Shown here piece after piece: positions 16,388 through 24,732 of a stretch of 34,395 nt of DNA (position 1 is the stretch's first letter; every line of letters starts with the position of its first letter). This DNA comes from Acidobacteriota bacterium (lineage in GTDB: Bacteria > Acidobacteriota > Terriglobia > Bryobacterales > Bryobacteraceae). Below the pieces are notes generated by a model. The model ran no database searches. It was not told where the DNA came from and saw only the letters and a list, made by a program, of their open reading frames with translations. The stretch is from NCBI GenBank assembly GCA_023436715.1, contig JAEZIJ010000043.1:1-34395 (forward strand), written 5' to 3'. A program made the translations under genes and the position numbers.

Positions 16388-17095
16388 GTGCGGCAGCGCA
16401 TCATCATTATTGAGGACGAAGCGGATATTGTCGAGATGGTCCGCTACAATTTCCGCAAGGAAGGCTTCGAAGTCGAGAGCTACGGACGCGGGCGGGAGGG
16501 GCTCGAGCAACTGCGCCGGAACCCTCCCGATCTGCTGCTGCTCGACATTATGCTGCCCGATGAGGACGGGTTCTCGATCTGCCGCCAGTTGCGCAGCGAA
16601 GACCGCCTGAAGGAACTCCCGGTGATTTTCCTCACCGCGCGCGGGGAGGAGGTCGACCGCATCGTCGGGCTGGAAATCGGTGCTGACGATTACGTTGTGA
16701 AGCCGTTCAGCCCGCGCGAACTGGTCGCGCGAGTGAAGGCGATCCTGAGGCGGCGGACGCGCACGGCGGAGCGCGACGACGTGGTAGAGATCCGGGGGCT
16801 CCGTCTCGATTCGCGCACGCAGGACGTAACAGTGCGCGGGAACCCTGTGGATCTGAGCGCGCTGGAGTTCAAGCTGCTCTTCTTTCTCGCCTCTCATCCG
16901 CGGCAGATCTTCAGCCGCGAACGGCTGCTCGACGAAGTGTGGGGCCGCGATTGTTCGGTGACGCTGCGGACGGTGGACGTTCACATCCGCCGGCTACGCG
17001 AAAAGATCGAAGCACAACCCGACAGTCCCGAGTACATCGGCACGGTCCGCGGCGCCGGATACCGCATGCTCGCCGAAACGCCCCTGGAAGTCTGA
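16388..17095 (+). CDS. phoB: PhoB-family phosphate response regulator
   Basis: This is a 235-aa OmpR/PhoB-type response regulator. The receiver domain (about 1-120) has the acidic pair Glu9/Asp10, the phosphorylation site Asp53 in LLLLDIMLPDEDG, Thr83, and Lys105 in DDYVVKPFSPREL. The C-terminal winged helix (about 130-230) ends with TLRTVDVHIRRLREKIE and YIGTVRGAGYRM, typical of DNA-binding members. It is followed three bases later by the sensor kinase and then by porin, pst and phoU genes, which makes control of the phosphate regulon its likely job. The GTG start has no ribosome binding site. In this family phosphate starvation leads the kinase to phosphorylate the receiver, and dimers bind tandem 11-bp half-sites. 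Confidence 0.93.
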   Translation: MRQRIIIIEDEADIVEMVRYNFRKEGFEVESYGRGREGLEQLRRNPPDLLLLDIMLPDEDGFSICRQLRSEDRLKELPVIFLTARGEEVDRIVGLEIGADDYVVKPFSPRELVARVKAILRRRTRTAERDDVVEIRGLRLDSRTQDVTVRGNPVDLSALEFKLLFFLASHPRQIFSRERLLDEVWGRDCSVTLRTVDVHIRRLREKIEAQPDSPEYIGTVRGAGYRMLAETPLEV

Positions 17096-17098
17096 TCC

Positions 17099-18856
17099 GT
17101 GCCATTCAGCAGCCCCATTTTCCGCAAACTTCTGCTCAGCGCTTTCGTGCTCGTCGCGGTGACGCTCGCGCTGCTTGACTTCTACCTCACGCGGGACGCG
17201 GCAGCGCGCCACCGCAGGGACACGCGGCAGCAGCTTGCGGCGGATGCTCGCATTCTCGCGGGCGAAATGGCGCAAATTGAGCCGGCTGCTCTGGACGCTT
17301 GGGCCCGCGACGCGGGGCGGCGGGCGCAGGCGCGCGTCACCGTCATTGATCCGCGGGGTGTAGTGATCGCCGAGTCGGACCGCGGCCAGGCGACCATGGA
17401 AAACCATGGCGATCGCCAGGAGGTGAAGCAGGCGCGCGAGGACAAGATCGGGTTCGCCACACGCTACAGCAGTACGCTCGGTGTGGACCTGAGCTACGCA
17501 GCCATGACGGTCAACTACCGCGGCCAGCCCGGATACGTCCTGCGGACCGCTCTGCCTCTGCGGGAATTGAACAACGCCGCCGCGGCGGTACGCTGGCGCA
17601 TTCTGGGGGCTTCGCTGGTCGCGGCCCTGATTGCACTCGCGCTGGCGTATGCTTTTTCGCGATCCTTCACGCGCCGCATCCACCGGCTCGAGCGTTTCGC
17701 GGAAAGCCTGCTCGGCGCCCGATTCCCGAGCACCCTCGCGCCGGACGGCGATGACGAATTGGGAGCGCTGGCTGGTTCGCTGAGCCGCACCGCCGAACAA
17801 CTCCGGGACCTGTTCGACAAGCTGAGCCTGGAATCCAACCGCCGCGAAGCGATTCTCTCCAGCATGGTGGAAGGCGTGCTCGCGGTGGACCAGGAACTGC
17901 GGGTGATTTTCTGCAACGGGGCGTTTGCGCGCGCGGTAGGTGCGCGCACACCGGTTCCGGAGCACCTGCCCGTGCTCGATCTGGTGCGCGACCCCGCTTT
18001 CATCGACATGCTCAGCCGCGTCCTGGTCACAAACGAAACGTTGAAACACCGCCTCCAGCTTGTGGCCGCCGAGGGCCGTGCCTTCGAGGTACAGGCTGCG
18101 CCGCTGACGGCCGGCTCGCGGCGGGGCGCCATCGCCATTCTGCACGACATCACCGACCTCGAACGCCTGGAGCGGGTGCGGAAAGACTTCGTCGCCAACG
18201 TGTCGCACGAGTTGAGGACGCCGCTGACGGCCATCCGCGGCTACGCCGAGACGCTGCTTGACGGAGCCCTCGAAGACGAGGAGCACAACCGCAAGTTCCT
18301 GGAGATCATCCGCGCGCACGCCATCCGGCTCAACAACATTTCATCGGACCTGCTGGTGCTTTCAGAGTTGGAATCCAACCAGCAGCAGGAAGCGGCGCCG
18401 GTGGCGGTCCCCATACGTGCGGCGCTCGAGGCCGCGCTGCGGACTGTGGAATCCGAGGCTCGCGTCCGCGGAGTCTCGCTCAGGCCGGGGCCGCTCGACG
18501 GCGCCGAAGTGCTCGGCCACCGGATCCGCCTCGAACAGGCGTTTGTCAACCTTCTGGACAACGCGGTGAAGTTCAACCGGCCGGGGGGCGAGGTGCGGGT
18601 CGAAGTCGGCCGGACTGCCGAAGGCGCCGCAAGGGTTACGATCTCGGATACCGGCATCGGCATCCCATCGGAAGACCTGCCGCGGATCTTCGAGCGTTTC
18701 TACCGCGTGGACAAAGCGCGCTCGCGTGACGTCGGCGGCACTGGGCTCGGTCTTTCGATCGTCAAACACGTGATCGAGCGCATGAACGGAACGCTTGCGG
18801 TCGAGAGCAAATTGGGCAAGGGATCGACATTTATAGTAACCCTCCCGTGCTGCTGA
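17099..18856 (+). CDS. phoR: PhoR-family sensor histidine kinase
   Basis: The 585-aa inner-membrane kinase has two transmembrane segments (about residues 9-27 and 167-187) flanking a periplasmic loop of about 140 residues, larger than in E. coli PhoR. A HAMP linker follows, then a PAS domain (about 240-350). The HisKA region reads FVANVSHELRTPLTAIRGYAETLL with phospho-acceptor His370. The ATPase domain contains LLDNAVKFN, DTGIGIP and GGTGLGLSIVKHV. Translation starts at a GTG three bases after the phoB stop, so the pair is co-translated. It should phosphorylate PhoB when phosphate is low, and be restrained by PhoU and the Pst transporter encoded downstream. The sizeable periplasmic domain might sense something directly; this is open. 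Confidence 0.93.
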   Translation: MPFSSPIFRKLLLSAFVLVAVTLALLDFYLTRDAAARHRRDTRQQLAADARILAGEMAQIEPAALDAWARDAGRRAQARVTVIDPRGVVIAESDRGQATMENHGDRQEVKQAREDKIGFATRYSSTLGVDLSYAAMTVNYRGQPGYVLRTALPLRELNNAAAAVRWRILGASLVAALIALALAYAFSRSFTRRIHRLERFAESLLGARFPSTLAPDGDDELGALAGSLSRTAEQLRDLFDKLSLESNRREAILSSMVEGVLAVDQELRVIFCNGAFARAVGARTPVPEHLPVLDLVRDPAFIDMLSRVLVTNETLKHRLQLVAAEGRAFEVQAAPLTAGSRRGAIAILHDITDLERLERVRKDFVANVSHELRTPLTAIRGYAETLLDGALEDEEHNRKFLEIIRAHAIRLNNISSDLLVLSELESNQQQEAAPVAVPIRAALEAALRTVESEARVRGVSLRPGPLDGAEVLGHRIRLEQAFVNLLDNAVKFNRPGGEVRVEVGRTAEGAARVTISDTGIGIPSEDLPRIFERFYRVDKARSRDVGGTGLGLSIVKHVIERMNGTLAVESKLGKGSTFIVTLPCC

Positions 18857-18873
18857 GCATGGCACATCCGCAA

Positions 18874-18902
18874 AGTTAACCCAGAGTTCACGCGCTTGTA
18901 AC
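18874..18902 (+). promoter_or_regulatory. Pho-box-like triple half-site upstream of the porin gene
   Basis: Three 7-base words, AGTTAAC (18874-18880), AGTTCAC (18885-18891) and TTGTAAC (18896-18902), repeat with an exact 11-base period and 4-base spacers. This is the geometry of PhoB binding sites. The words match the array before pstS (CTGTAAC twice). The array ends 38 bases before the porin ATG. Binding by the PhoB encoded here is inferred. Confidence 0.65.
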
Positions 18903-18940
18903 ATACGTACAAACATTGGGTCTTATGTTTGTTGCTGAAC

Positions 18941-20434
18941 ATGAGATTCCTCTTCTCCGCACTATTGACATGCGCGCTGGTATGGCCGCTGAGCGCGCAG
19001 CAGACCGAAGACCTGGCCACCCTGCGCGAAAGGCTCGCAAAACAGGAAAAGCAGATCGAAGAGTTGCGCGACGTGCTTGCCGCGCAGCAAAAGTTGCTCG
19101 ATACGCTGTCCCAAAAGCCGGCGGCCGCCCAGCCCGCCACAGCACAGAAAATCACACCCGCTCCCCAACCGAGCACAGAAACCAAGCCGCTCACGGCGGA
19201 AGTTGCCCCGCTGACGCTCAAGGTCGGCGGTTTCGTGGACCTGACGTCCGTCTACCGCTCGGGCAATCTCGGCAGCGGAATCGGCACAGCATTTTCCAGC
19301 ATCCCGTTCGAGAACACACAGGCCGCCCAAATCAGTGAAGCGCGGCTCAGCACCCAGAACTCGCGCGTATCCCTAAAGTTGAATGCGAAGTTCGGGAAGC
19401 AAGTGCTGAACGGCTATCTGGAGAGCGATTTCCTCGGCAATGCTCCTGGCGGACACAACGTCACCAGCCACAGCAGCACGATGCGATTGCGGCTGTATTG
19501 GGCGCAGATCCTGCGCGACAAGTGGGAATTCCTCGGCGGGCAATCCTGGAGCATGCTCACACCCAACCGTGTGGGAATCTCTCCAGTGCCGTCCGACATT
19601 TTCTACACGCAAAACGTGGACACCAACTACCAGGCGGGCCTGGTCTGGACGCGCGCGCCGCAGTTCCGCGCCGTATATCATGCGAACAAGAACTGGACGG
19701 CGGGCATCTCGCTGGAGAACCCCGAGCAGTACGTCGGGACGGGCGTTGTGCTCCCATCCTTCGCGAGCAGCCAGTATGACAACGGTTCGCTCCCGGGAAT
19801 TCCCAATACACACCCGGACATAATCGGGAAGGTGGCGTATGACGGAGCGGCGGGAAGCCGTCCGGTACACATTGAGGCGGCAGGATTGTTCCGCACGTTC
19901 CGCTCGTTGAATCCATCGGGGAGTGCCTCGGCGGCGCGCGGTTACTCCGGATCGCTGAATGCGAATTTCGAGGTGGCGAAGAACGTGCGATTCGTCGTAA
20001 GCAGCCTTTATGGCCGCAGCGCCGGGCGCTACATCTTCGGCCTCGCGCCCGATGCGGTAGTAAGCCCAACCGGGACGGTTTCCCCCGTCCGTTCAGCCTC
20101 CGGAGTGGCTGGCCTGGAAGTCAAACTGGGAGCGAATTCGGCCCTGTACGGGTACTACGGCGGCGTCTACATCTGGCGGAATTTCTTCCAGACTGCGCCA
20201 GACCAATACGTCGGCTACGGTTTCCCGGGCGCGCCCACGGCCGCGAACCGGACGATACAGGAAGCCACCGGCGGCTATACCTACACGTTCTGGAAGAACC
20301 CGAGCTACGGCTCGCTGCAGTTGATGACGCAGTACTCCTACGTGACGCGGTCGCCATGGGCCGTGCCCGCGGGATCTCCGCGCAACGCGCACATGCACAT
20401 GGTGTTCGCCAACCTGCGGTACGCGCTTCCATAG
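18941..20434 (+). CDS. Outer-membrane porin in the phosphate operon
   Basis: The 497-aa product begins with a signal peptide (MRFLFSALLTCALVWPLSAQ). A coiled-coil stretch of about 40 residues (LRERLAKQEKQIEELRDVLAAQQKLL) and a proline-rich linker follow. The remainder, about residue 85 to the end, has alternating polar/hydrophobic strands with many aromatic residues, as in a porin barrel. A coiled coil plus barrel occurs in trimeric porins such as phosphate-selective OprO/OprP-like and DcaP-like proteins. I cannot assign a named family. Its place between phoR and pstS and the Pho-box-like array upstream suggest a phosphate-starvation-induced channel for phosphate or organophosphates. The ATG at 18941 is chosen because it opens a clean signal peptide; a TTG at 18929 is an alternative. 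No clear ribosome binding site is seen. Confidence 0.8.
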   Translation: MRFLFSALLTCALVWPLSAQQTEDLATLRERLAKQEKQIEELRDVLAAQQKLLDTLSQKPAAAQPATAQKITPAPQPSTETKPLTAEVAPLTLKVGGFVDLTSVYRSGNLGSGIGTAFSSIPFENTQAAQISEARLSTQNSRVSLKLNAKFGKQVLNGYLESDFLGNAPGGHNVTSHSSTMRLRLYWAQILRDKWEFLGGQSWSMLTPNRVGISPVPSDIFYTQNVDTNYQAGLVWTRAPQFRAVYHANKNWTAGISLENPEQYVGTGVVLPSFASSQYDNGSLPGIPNTHPDIIGKVAYDGAAGSRPVHIEAAGLFRTFRSLNPSGSASAARGYSGSLNANFEVAKNVRFVVSSLYGRSAGRYIFGLAPDAVVSPTGTVSPVRSASGVAGLEVKLGANSALYGYYGGVYIWRNFFQTAPDQYVGYGFPGAPTAANRTIQEATGGYTYTFWKNPSYGSLQLMTQYSYVTRSPWAVPAGSPRNAHMHMVFANLRYALP

Positions 20435-20450
20435 AGGCTTGTTCACAGAT

Positions 20451-20495
20451 TCTTTACAAGTCTGTAACCGTTCTGTAACAAAGGACCACGACAAT
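20451..20495 (+). promoter_or_regulatory. Pho-box-like array and promoter upstream of pstS
   Basis: CTGTAAC (20462-20468) and CTGTAAC (20473-20479) are exact direct repeats with a 4-base spacer, the 7-4-7 layout of a classical Pho box. A weaker third copy, TCTTTACA, lies at 20451-20458. GACAAT (20490-20495) is a possible -10, ten bases after the box, as expected for PhoB-activated promoters. A start of transcription near 20502 would favour the pstS ATG at 20512. Confidence 0.75.
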
Positions 20496-20511
20496 CGAAA
20501 TGAGGACATGG

Positions 20512-21522
20512 ATGAGAATTCCTGTAGCCATACCACTGTGCACGCTCGCGCTGCTAGCGCCTCTCGCCGGCCAGACGCTCGTCAACGGCGCCGGGGCTAC
20601 ATTTCCCTACCCCATCTATTCCAAGTGGTTTAGCGAATATCGCAAACTCCATCCTGAGATTCAGATCAACTATCAGCCGATCGGCTCCGGAGGCGGAATC
20701 CGGCAACTCGAAGCCGGCACCGTCGATTTTGGCGCCTCGGATCAGCCCATGACTGTCGAGCAGCTTGAAAAGGCCCGCATCAAGCCGCTGCATTTCCCCA
20801 CCGTACTCGGGGCGGTGGTGGCCACGTACAACGTTCCGGAAGTCAAAAGCGAGTTGAGATTCACCCCGGAAGCGCTCGCGGGCGTGTTCCTGGGTAAGGT
20901 CAAGAGGTGGAATGACCCGGAACTGGCGCGCGCAAACCCCGGCGTAAACTTGCCGGCAAAGGACATCGTGGTGGTGCACCGGTCCGATGGCAGCGGAACA
21001 ACCTACATCTGGACCGACTACCTGGCCAAAACAAATCCGGAATGGAAGAGCCGCGTGGGTTCCGGCACAGCGGTGAGCTGGCCGGCCGGCCTGGGGGCAA
21101 AAGGCAACGAGGGCGTTGCTGGACTGGTGAAGCAGACGCCGTATTCTCTCGGCTACGTCGAGCTGATCTATGCGCTCCAGAACAAAATGCCGTACGGCCG
21201 CGTGCGCAACGTCGCCGGGACGTTCGTGAAACCCGATCTTGCCACGGTAACCGCGGCCGCGGCCGGCGCCGCTGGTAACATGCCCGACGACTTCCGCGTC
21301 TCAATCACGAACGCGCCGGGCAAGGAGGCATATCCAATCTCGAGCTTCACGTGGCTGTTGATCCCCAGCAAAATTCAGGACCCGGCCAAGAGAAGAGTGA
21401 TGGTCGATTTCCTGCGGTGGATGCTCGGTCCGGGCCAGAAATTGACCGAACCCCTTTCGTATGCGCCACTGCCCGCACCCATCGTGGCGAAGGAATTGAA
21501 CGCCATCTCAAAGGTTCAGTAA
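20512..21522 (+). CDS. pstS: Phosphate ABC transporter substrate-binding protein
   Basis: PstS captures inorganic phosphate in the periplasm and hands it to PstCA. The 336-aa protein has a signal peptide ending near LAPLAGQ. Ligand-binding motifs are visible: VNGAGATFPYPIYSKW at the mature N-terminus, GSGGGIRQLEAGTVDFGASDQPM, and HRSDGSGTTYIWTDYL. The C-terminal part (WLLIPSKIQDPAKRRVMVDFLRWML) is also typical. The start is set at 20512, because GAGGA (20502-20506) lies five bases upstream; an in-frame ATG at 20500 would add four residues. It follows a Pho-box-like promoter and is one base from pstC, so it heads the pst part of the operon. Confidence 0.95.
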   Translation: MRIPVAIPLCTLALLAPLAGQTLVNGAGATFPYPIYSKWFSEYRKLHPEIQINYQPIGSGGGIRQLEAGTVDFGASDQPMTVEQLEKARIKPLHFPTVLGAVVATYNVPEVKSELRFTPEALAGVFLGKVKRWNDPELARANPGVNLPAKDIVVVHRSDGSGTTYIWTDYLAKTNPEWKSRVGSGTAVSWPAGLGAKGNEGVAGLVKQTPYSLGYVELIYALQNKMPYGRVRNVAGTFVKPDLATVTAAAAGAAGNMPDDFRVSITNAPGKEAYPISSFTWLLIPSKIQDPAKRRVMVDFLRWMLGPGQKLTEPLSYAPLPAPIVAKELNAISKVQ

Positions 21523-21523
21523 C

Positions 21524-22456
21524 ATGGGCAGCCCCGCCGCCACCGTCGAGGGTTTTCGCGGAGTCCGCGTCAGCAGGCGCTTCCTGGGGCGCCTGCGCGC
21601 CGGCGACCAGATCGCAGGGTTGATCACGGCCTCCGCGGCGCTGGTCGTGCTCGCAATTACGGCGCTGCTGGTATATGAGCTGTTCGGCAGCTCCGCGCTG
21701 TCGCGGGCGAAGTTCGGCTGGAGCTTTCTGTTCTCAAGAGCGTGGGACCCGGTGGCCGGCCAGTTCGGCGCGCTTCCGTTTATTTACGGAACCGTGGTGA
21801 CATCCGCGTTGGCGCTGGCCATGGCAGTCCCGCTCGGAGTGGGCGCCGCCGTATTTCTATCCGAGCTGGCGCCTCCGCGGATCTCCGATGCGCTGACGTT
21901 CATCATCGAACTGCTCGCAGCGGTGCCGAGCGTCATATACGGCCTGCTGGGCATTTTCGTCTTGGTTCCGCTCATGCGGCACTTGGGCGCTCCTTACGGA
22001 GTCGGCGTGATGACGGCGGCGGTGGTGCTTGCCATCATGATCCTGCCGTTCATCGTTTCGATCTCGCGCGAGGCGCTGATGTCGGTGCCGCGCGAGCAGC
22101 GGGAAGCGGCGCTCGCCCTCGGCGCCACGCGATGGGAAGCGACATGGCAGGTTGTAGTGCCGTATGCGAAGCTCGGCATCATCGGGTCGGTGTTCCTTGC
22201 GCTCGCCCGCGCGCTCGGCGAGACCATGGCCGTCACGATGGTGATCGGGAACAACCCGGTGATCGCTTCCTCGCTGCTGGCCCCCGGATACTCGATTGCA
22301 GCGGTGATCGCGAACGAATTCACGGAAGCGACGGCGGACCTGCACCTGAGCGCGCTCATCGAGCTCGGGCTTGTGTTATTCGTCCTCACCATCATCCTCA
22401 ATGGTCTGGCGCGGCTGCTCATTCTATCGACGACGCGCCGCGGAAGTGAGCTATGA
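21524..22456 (+). CDS. pstC: Phosphate ABC transporter permease PstC
   Basis: PstC is one of the two inner-membrane channel subunits of the high-affinity phosphate importer. The 310-aa protein has about six transmembrane helices (the first near residues 34-55). It carries the EAA-loop motif SVPREQREAALALGATRWEATWQVV, which contacts PstB, followed by ARALGETMAVTMVIGN, a conserved PstC block. The ATG lies one base after the pstS stop, and the 3' end overlaps pstA by four bases (ATGA), both signs of tight co-translation. The N-terminal 25 residues are hydrophilic and rich in Arg and Gly. Confidence 0.95.
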   Translation: MGSPAATVEGFRGVRVSRRFLGRLRAGDQIAGLITASAALVVLAITALLVYELFGSSALSRAKFGWSFLFSRAWDPVAGQFGALPFIYGTVVTSALALAMAVPLGVGAAVFLSELAPPRISDALTFIIELLAAVPSVIYGLLGIFVLVPLMRHLGAPYGVGVMTAAVVLAIMILPFIVSISREALMSVPREQREAALALGATRWEATWQVVVPYAKLGIIGSVFLALARALGETMAVTMVIGNNPVIASSLLAPGYSIAAVIANEFTEATADLHLSALIELGLVLFVLTIILNGLARLLILSTTRRGSEL

Positions 22457-23286
22457 AGCGGCGCAGAATCACAAACGCAGTCATGTTCGGCATCACCGGG
22501 CTTTGCGCGCTGGTGACCATCTCCGTGCTGTTCTTCATTCTCGGATACCTCGTGTATTACGGCGGGCGTTCGGTGAGCTGGAGTTTTCTGACGCACTTGC
22601 CCGCTCCCCCGAACGAGCCCGGCGGCATGGCCAACGCGATTGTCGGGACGGGCAAGCTGCTGCTGCTCACGGCGGCGATCGGCGTTCCCATCGGCTTCAT
22701 CGCCGGCGTATATCTGTCCGAGTTCGGCGGGCGCACGTTCCCGAACATCGTGCGCTATACGGCGGACCTGCTGAATGGCGTGCCGTCAATCGTTATCGGA
22801 ATCGTCGCCTACGCGCTGGTCGTGGTGCCGATGAAACGGTTCTCCGTGTTTGCCGGCGCTGTGGCGCTGAGCATGATGGTGATCCCGATTACGATCCGGA
22901 CCACCGAGCAGTTTCTTCGCGCCGTTCCGCAGTCGCTGCGGGAAGCGGCTCTAGCGCTGGGCGCGGGAAAGTGGCAGACCGTTGCCACGGTGGTGATTCC
23001 CGCTGCGTTCCGCGGCGTCCTCACGGGGACGATCCTGGGCATGGCGCGCGTCGCCGGAGAGACCGCTCCGCTGTTGTTCACCAGTTTCAGCAATCAGTAC
23101 TGGAGTTCGGGTTTCGACCAGCCATCGGCTTCACTACCTGTCATGATTTTCAACTACGCGATCTCGCCCTATGAAGAATGGCACCGGCAAGCCTGGGCGG
23201 CGGGCCTCGTGCTTCTCACGATGATGCTCGTTGCGAACGTTGCGGCGCGCCTGGTGCTCTCGCCGAAGGCGGCGCGCAATGGTTGA
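22453..23286 (+). CDS. pstA: Phosphate ABC transporter permease PstA
   Basis: PstA pairs with PstC to form the phosphate channel. The 277-aa product has about six membrane helices, the first near residues 14-37. The domain VGTGKLLLLTAAIGVPIGFIAGVYLSEFG is typical, as is the EAA loop AVPQSLREAALALGAGKWQTVATVVIPAA. GMARVAGETAPLLFTSF is a PstA hallmark. It starts inside the last codons of pstC (4-base overlap) and its 3' end overlaps pstB by eight bases, so stoichiometric translation is likely. Confidence 0.95.
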   Translation: MKRRRITNAVMFGITGLCALVTISVLFFILGYLVYYGGRSVSWSFLTHLPAPPNEPGGMANAIVGTGKLLLLTAAIGVPIGFIAGVYLSEFGGRTFPNIVRYTADLLNGVPSIVIGIVAYALVVVPMKRFSVFAGAVALSMMVIPITIRTTEQFLRAVPQSLREAALALGAGKWQTVATVVIPAAFRGVLTGTILGMARVAGETAPLLFTSFSNQYWSSGFDQPSASLPVMIFNYAISPYEEWHRQAWAAGLVLLTMMLVANVAARLVLSPKAARNG

Positions 23287-24073
23287 GCTGGAAATGGCAC
23301 GCTCTTCCGCACAGCAGGCAATCGCCAACCCCAAGCTGGTTGTCTCGGGGCTGAATTTCTATTACGGCGACAACCATGTGCTGCACGACGTGAGCCTGGC
23401 GATTCCGCCGAACCGGGTGACCGCTCTGATCGGACCCTCCGGCTGCGGCAAGTCCACTTTCCTCCGGACGCTCAACCGGATGCACGAGACGGTGCGCAAC
23501 GCCCGCGCCGAAGGCGAACTCTTGCTGGACGGGGAAAACATGCTGGCCATGGACGTGGTTCGCCTGCGGCGGCGCGTCGGCATGGTATTCCAGAAGTCCA
23601 ACCCGTTCCCTAAGTCGATCTTCGACAACGTGGCGTACGGCCTGCGCGTGAACGGGTGGATGCGCAAGCAGTCGCTGGCTGAGGCGGTGGAGCGCAGCCT
23701 CCGCCGCGCGGCCCTCTGGGACGAAGTGAAGGACCACCTGCACGATTCGGCTCACGCCCTCTCCGGTGGGCAGCAGCAGCGGCTCTGCATCGCGCGGGCG
23801 CTGGCGGTCGATCCCGAAGTGCTCCTGCTCGATGAGCCGTGTTCCGCGCTTGACCCGATTGCGACGGCCAAGATCGAAGAGCTGATGTTCACGCTGAAGG
23901 AGACCTGCACGCTTGTCATCGTGACGCACAATATGCAGCAGGCCGCCCGTGTGGCCGAGCACACCGGCTTTTTCCTGCTCGGCAAACTGGTAGAATTCAA
24001 CCGGACCGAGGTTATCTTCAAACGGCCTCAAAAGAAAGAGACTGAAGACTACATCACCGGGCGGTTCGGGTAA
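23279..24073 (+). CDS. pstB: Phosphate ABC transporter ATP-binding protein
   Basis: PstB is the ATPase of the phosphate importer. In the 264-aa protein, Walker A is GPSGCGKST (52-60), the signature is LSGGQQQRL (from Leu161), Walker B is VLLLDEP (near 181-187), and the H-loop is VIVTHNMQQAARV. The PstB-type block RVGMVFQKSNPFPKSIFDNVAYGLR is present. The ATG at 23279 is chosen, overlapping pstA by eight bases; it gives a family-like N-terminus with a short extra hydrophilic lead of about 18 residues. A second ATG at 23294 is possible. Its stop overlaps the phoU start by one base. Confidence 0.95.
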   Translation: MVELEMARSSAQQAIANPKLVVSGLNFYYGDNHVLHDVSLAIPPNRVTALIGPSGCGKSTFLRTLNRMHETVRNARAEGELLLDGENMLAMDVVRLRRRVGMVFQKSNPFPKSIFDNVAYGLRVNGWMRKQSLAEAVERSLRRAALWDEVKDHLHDSAHALSGGQQQRLCIARALAVDPEVLLLDEPCSALDPIATAKIEELMFTLKETCTLVIVTHNMQQAARVAEHTGFFLLGKLVEFNRTEVIFKRPQKKETEDYITGRFG

Positions 24074-24732
24074 TGCGTCATTTTGTCGAAGAACTGGAAG
24101 AGTTGCAGGGCCGGCTGCTTGAGATGGCAGGGCTGGTCGAGTCCGCCGTCCACGGGAGCGTCCGCTCCCTCACCGAACGGGACGAAGCGCTGGCGCAAAT
24201 CGTCCTTCGGAACGAAGCCCGCATCAATCAGATGGAGATCGAGATTGACGATCTCGCCGTGCGGCTCCTGGCGCTGCACCAGCCCATGGCGAGCGACCTG
24301 CGGTTCCTGACCGCGGCGATCAAGATCAACAGCGACCTGGAGCGTATGGGCGACCTGGCGGTCAATATCGTCGAGCGTTCGCTTTCGCTCATGCGGCAAA
24401 CGCCGATCACCCCGCTCATCGACATCCCGCAGCTGGCGCGGTTGGCGGAATCCATGGTGCACAAGAGTCTGGACGCGTTCGTGAAGCGCGATCCCGAATT
24501 GGCGCGCGAAGTCCTGCTCTCCGACGACGCCGTGGATGACCTCCGCGACGCCATGTACCACGAGCTGATCGCCTTCATGCAGAACGATCCGTCGACAATC
24601 TCCCGCGCCCTGGACCTGATGTTCGTATCGCGAAATCTGGAACGCACGGCCGATCACGCCACCAACATCGCTGAGGACGTGCTCTTTCTGGTGCAGGGAG
24701 TCGATGTGCGGCACCACGCCGAAGTGAAGTAG
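24073..24732 (+). CDS. phoU: Phosphate regulator PhoU
   Basis: PhoU is a cytoplasmic, mostly helical dimeric protein that links the Pst transporter to PhoR and switches the regulon off when phosphate is plentiful. The 219-aa length is standard. Both three-helix repeats are visible, with the metal-binding E/D-x-x-x-D style blocks DLRFLTAAIKINSDLERMGDLAVNI (about 75-100) and DLMFVSRNLERTADHATNIAEDVLF (about 178-205). The ATG overlaps the pstB stop (TAATG), so the gene is translationally coupled. It is the last gene of the phosphate operon and is followed by strong palindromes. Confidence 0.95.
   Translation: MRHFVEELEELQGRLLEMAGLVESAVHGSVRSLTERDEALAQIVLRNEARINQMEIEIDDLAVRLLALHQPMASDLRFLTAAIKINSDLERMGDLAVNIVERSLSLMRQTPITPLIDIPQLARLAESMVHKSLDAFVKRDPELAREVLLSDDAVDDLRDAMYHELIAFMQNDPSTISRALDLMFVSRNLERTADHATNIAEDVLFLVQGVDVRHHAEVK

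Noticed and set aside
16994..18319. Minus-strand frame of 441 codons opposite phoB/phoR
   Set aside because: It is antisense to conserved histidine-kinase motifs and has no recognisable domain.
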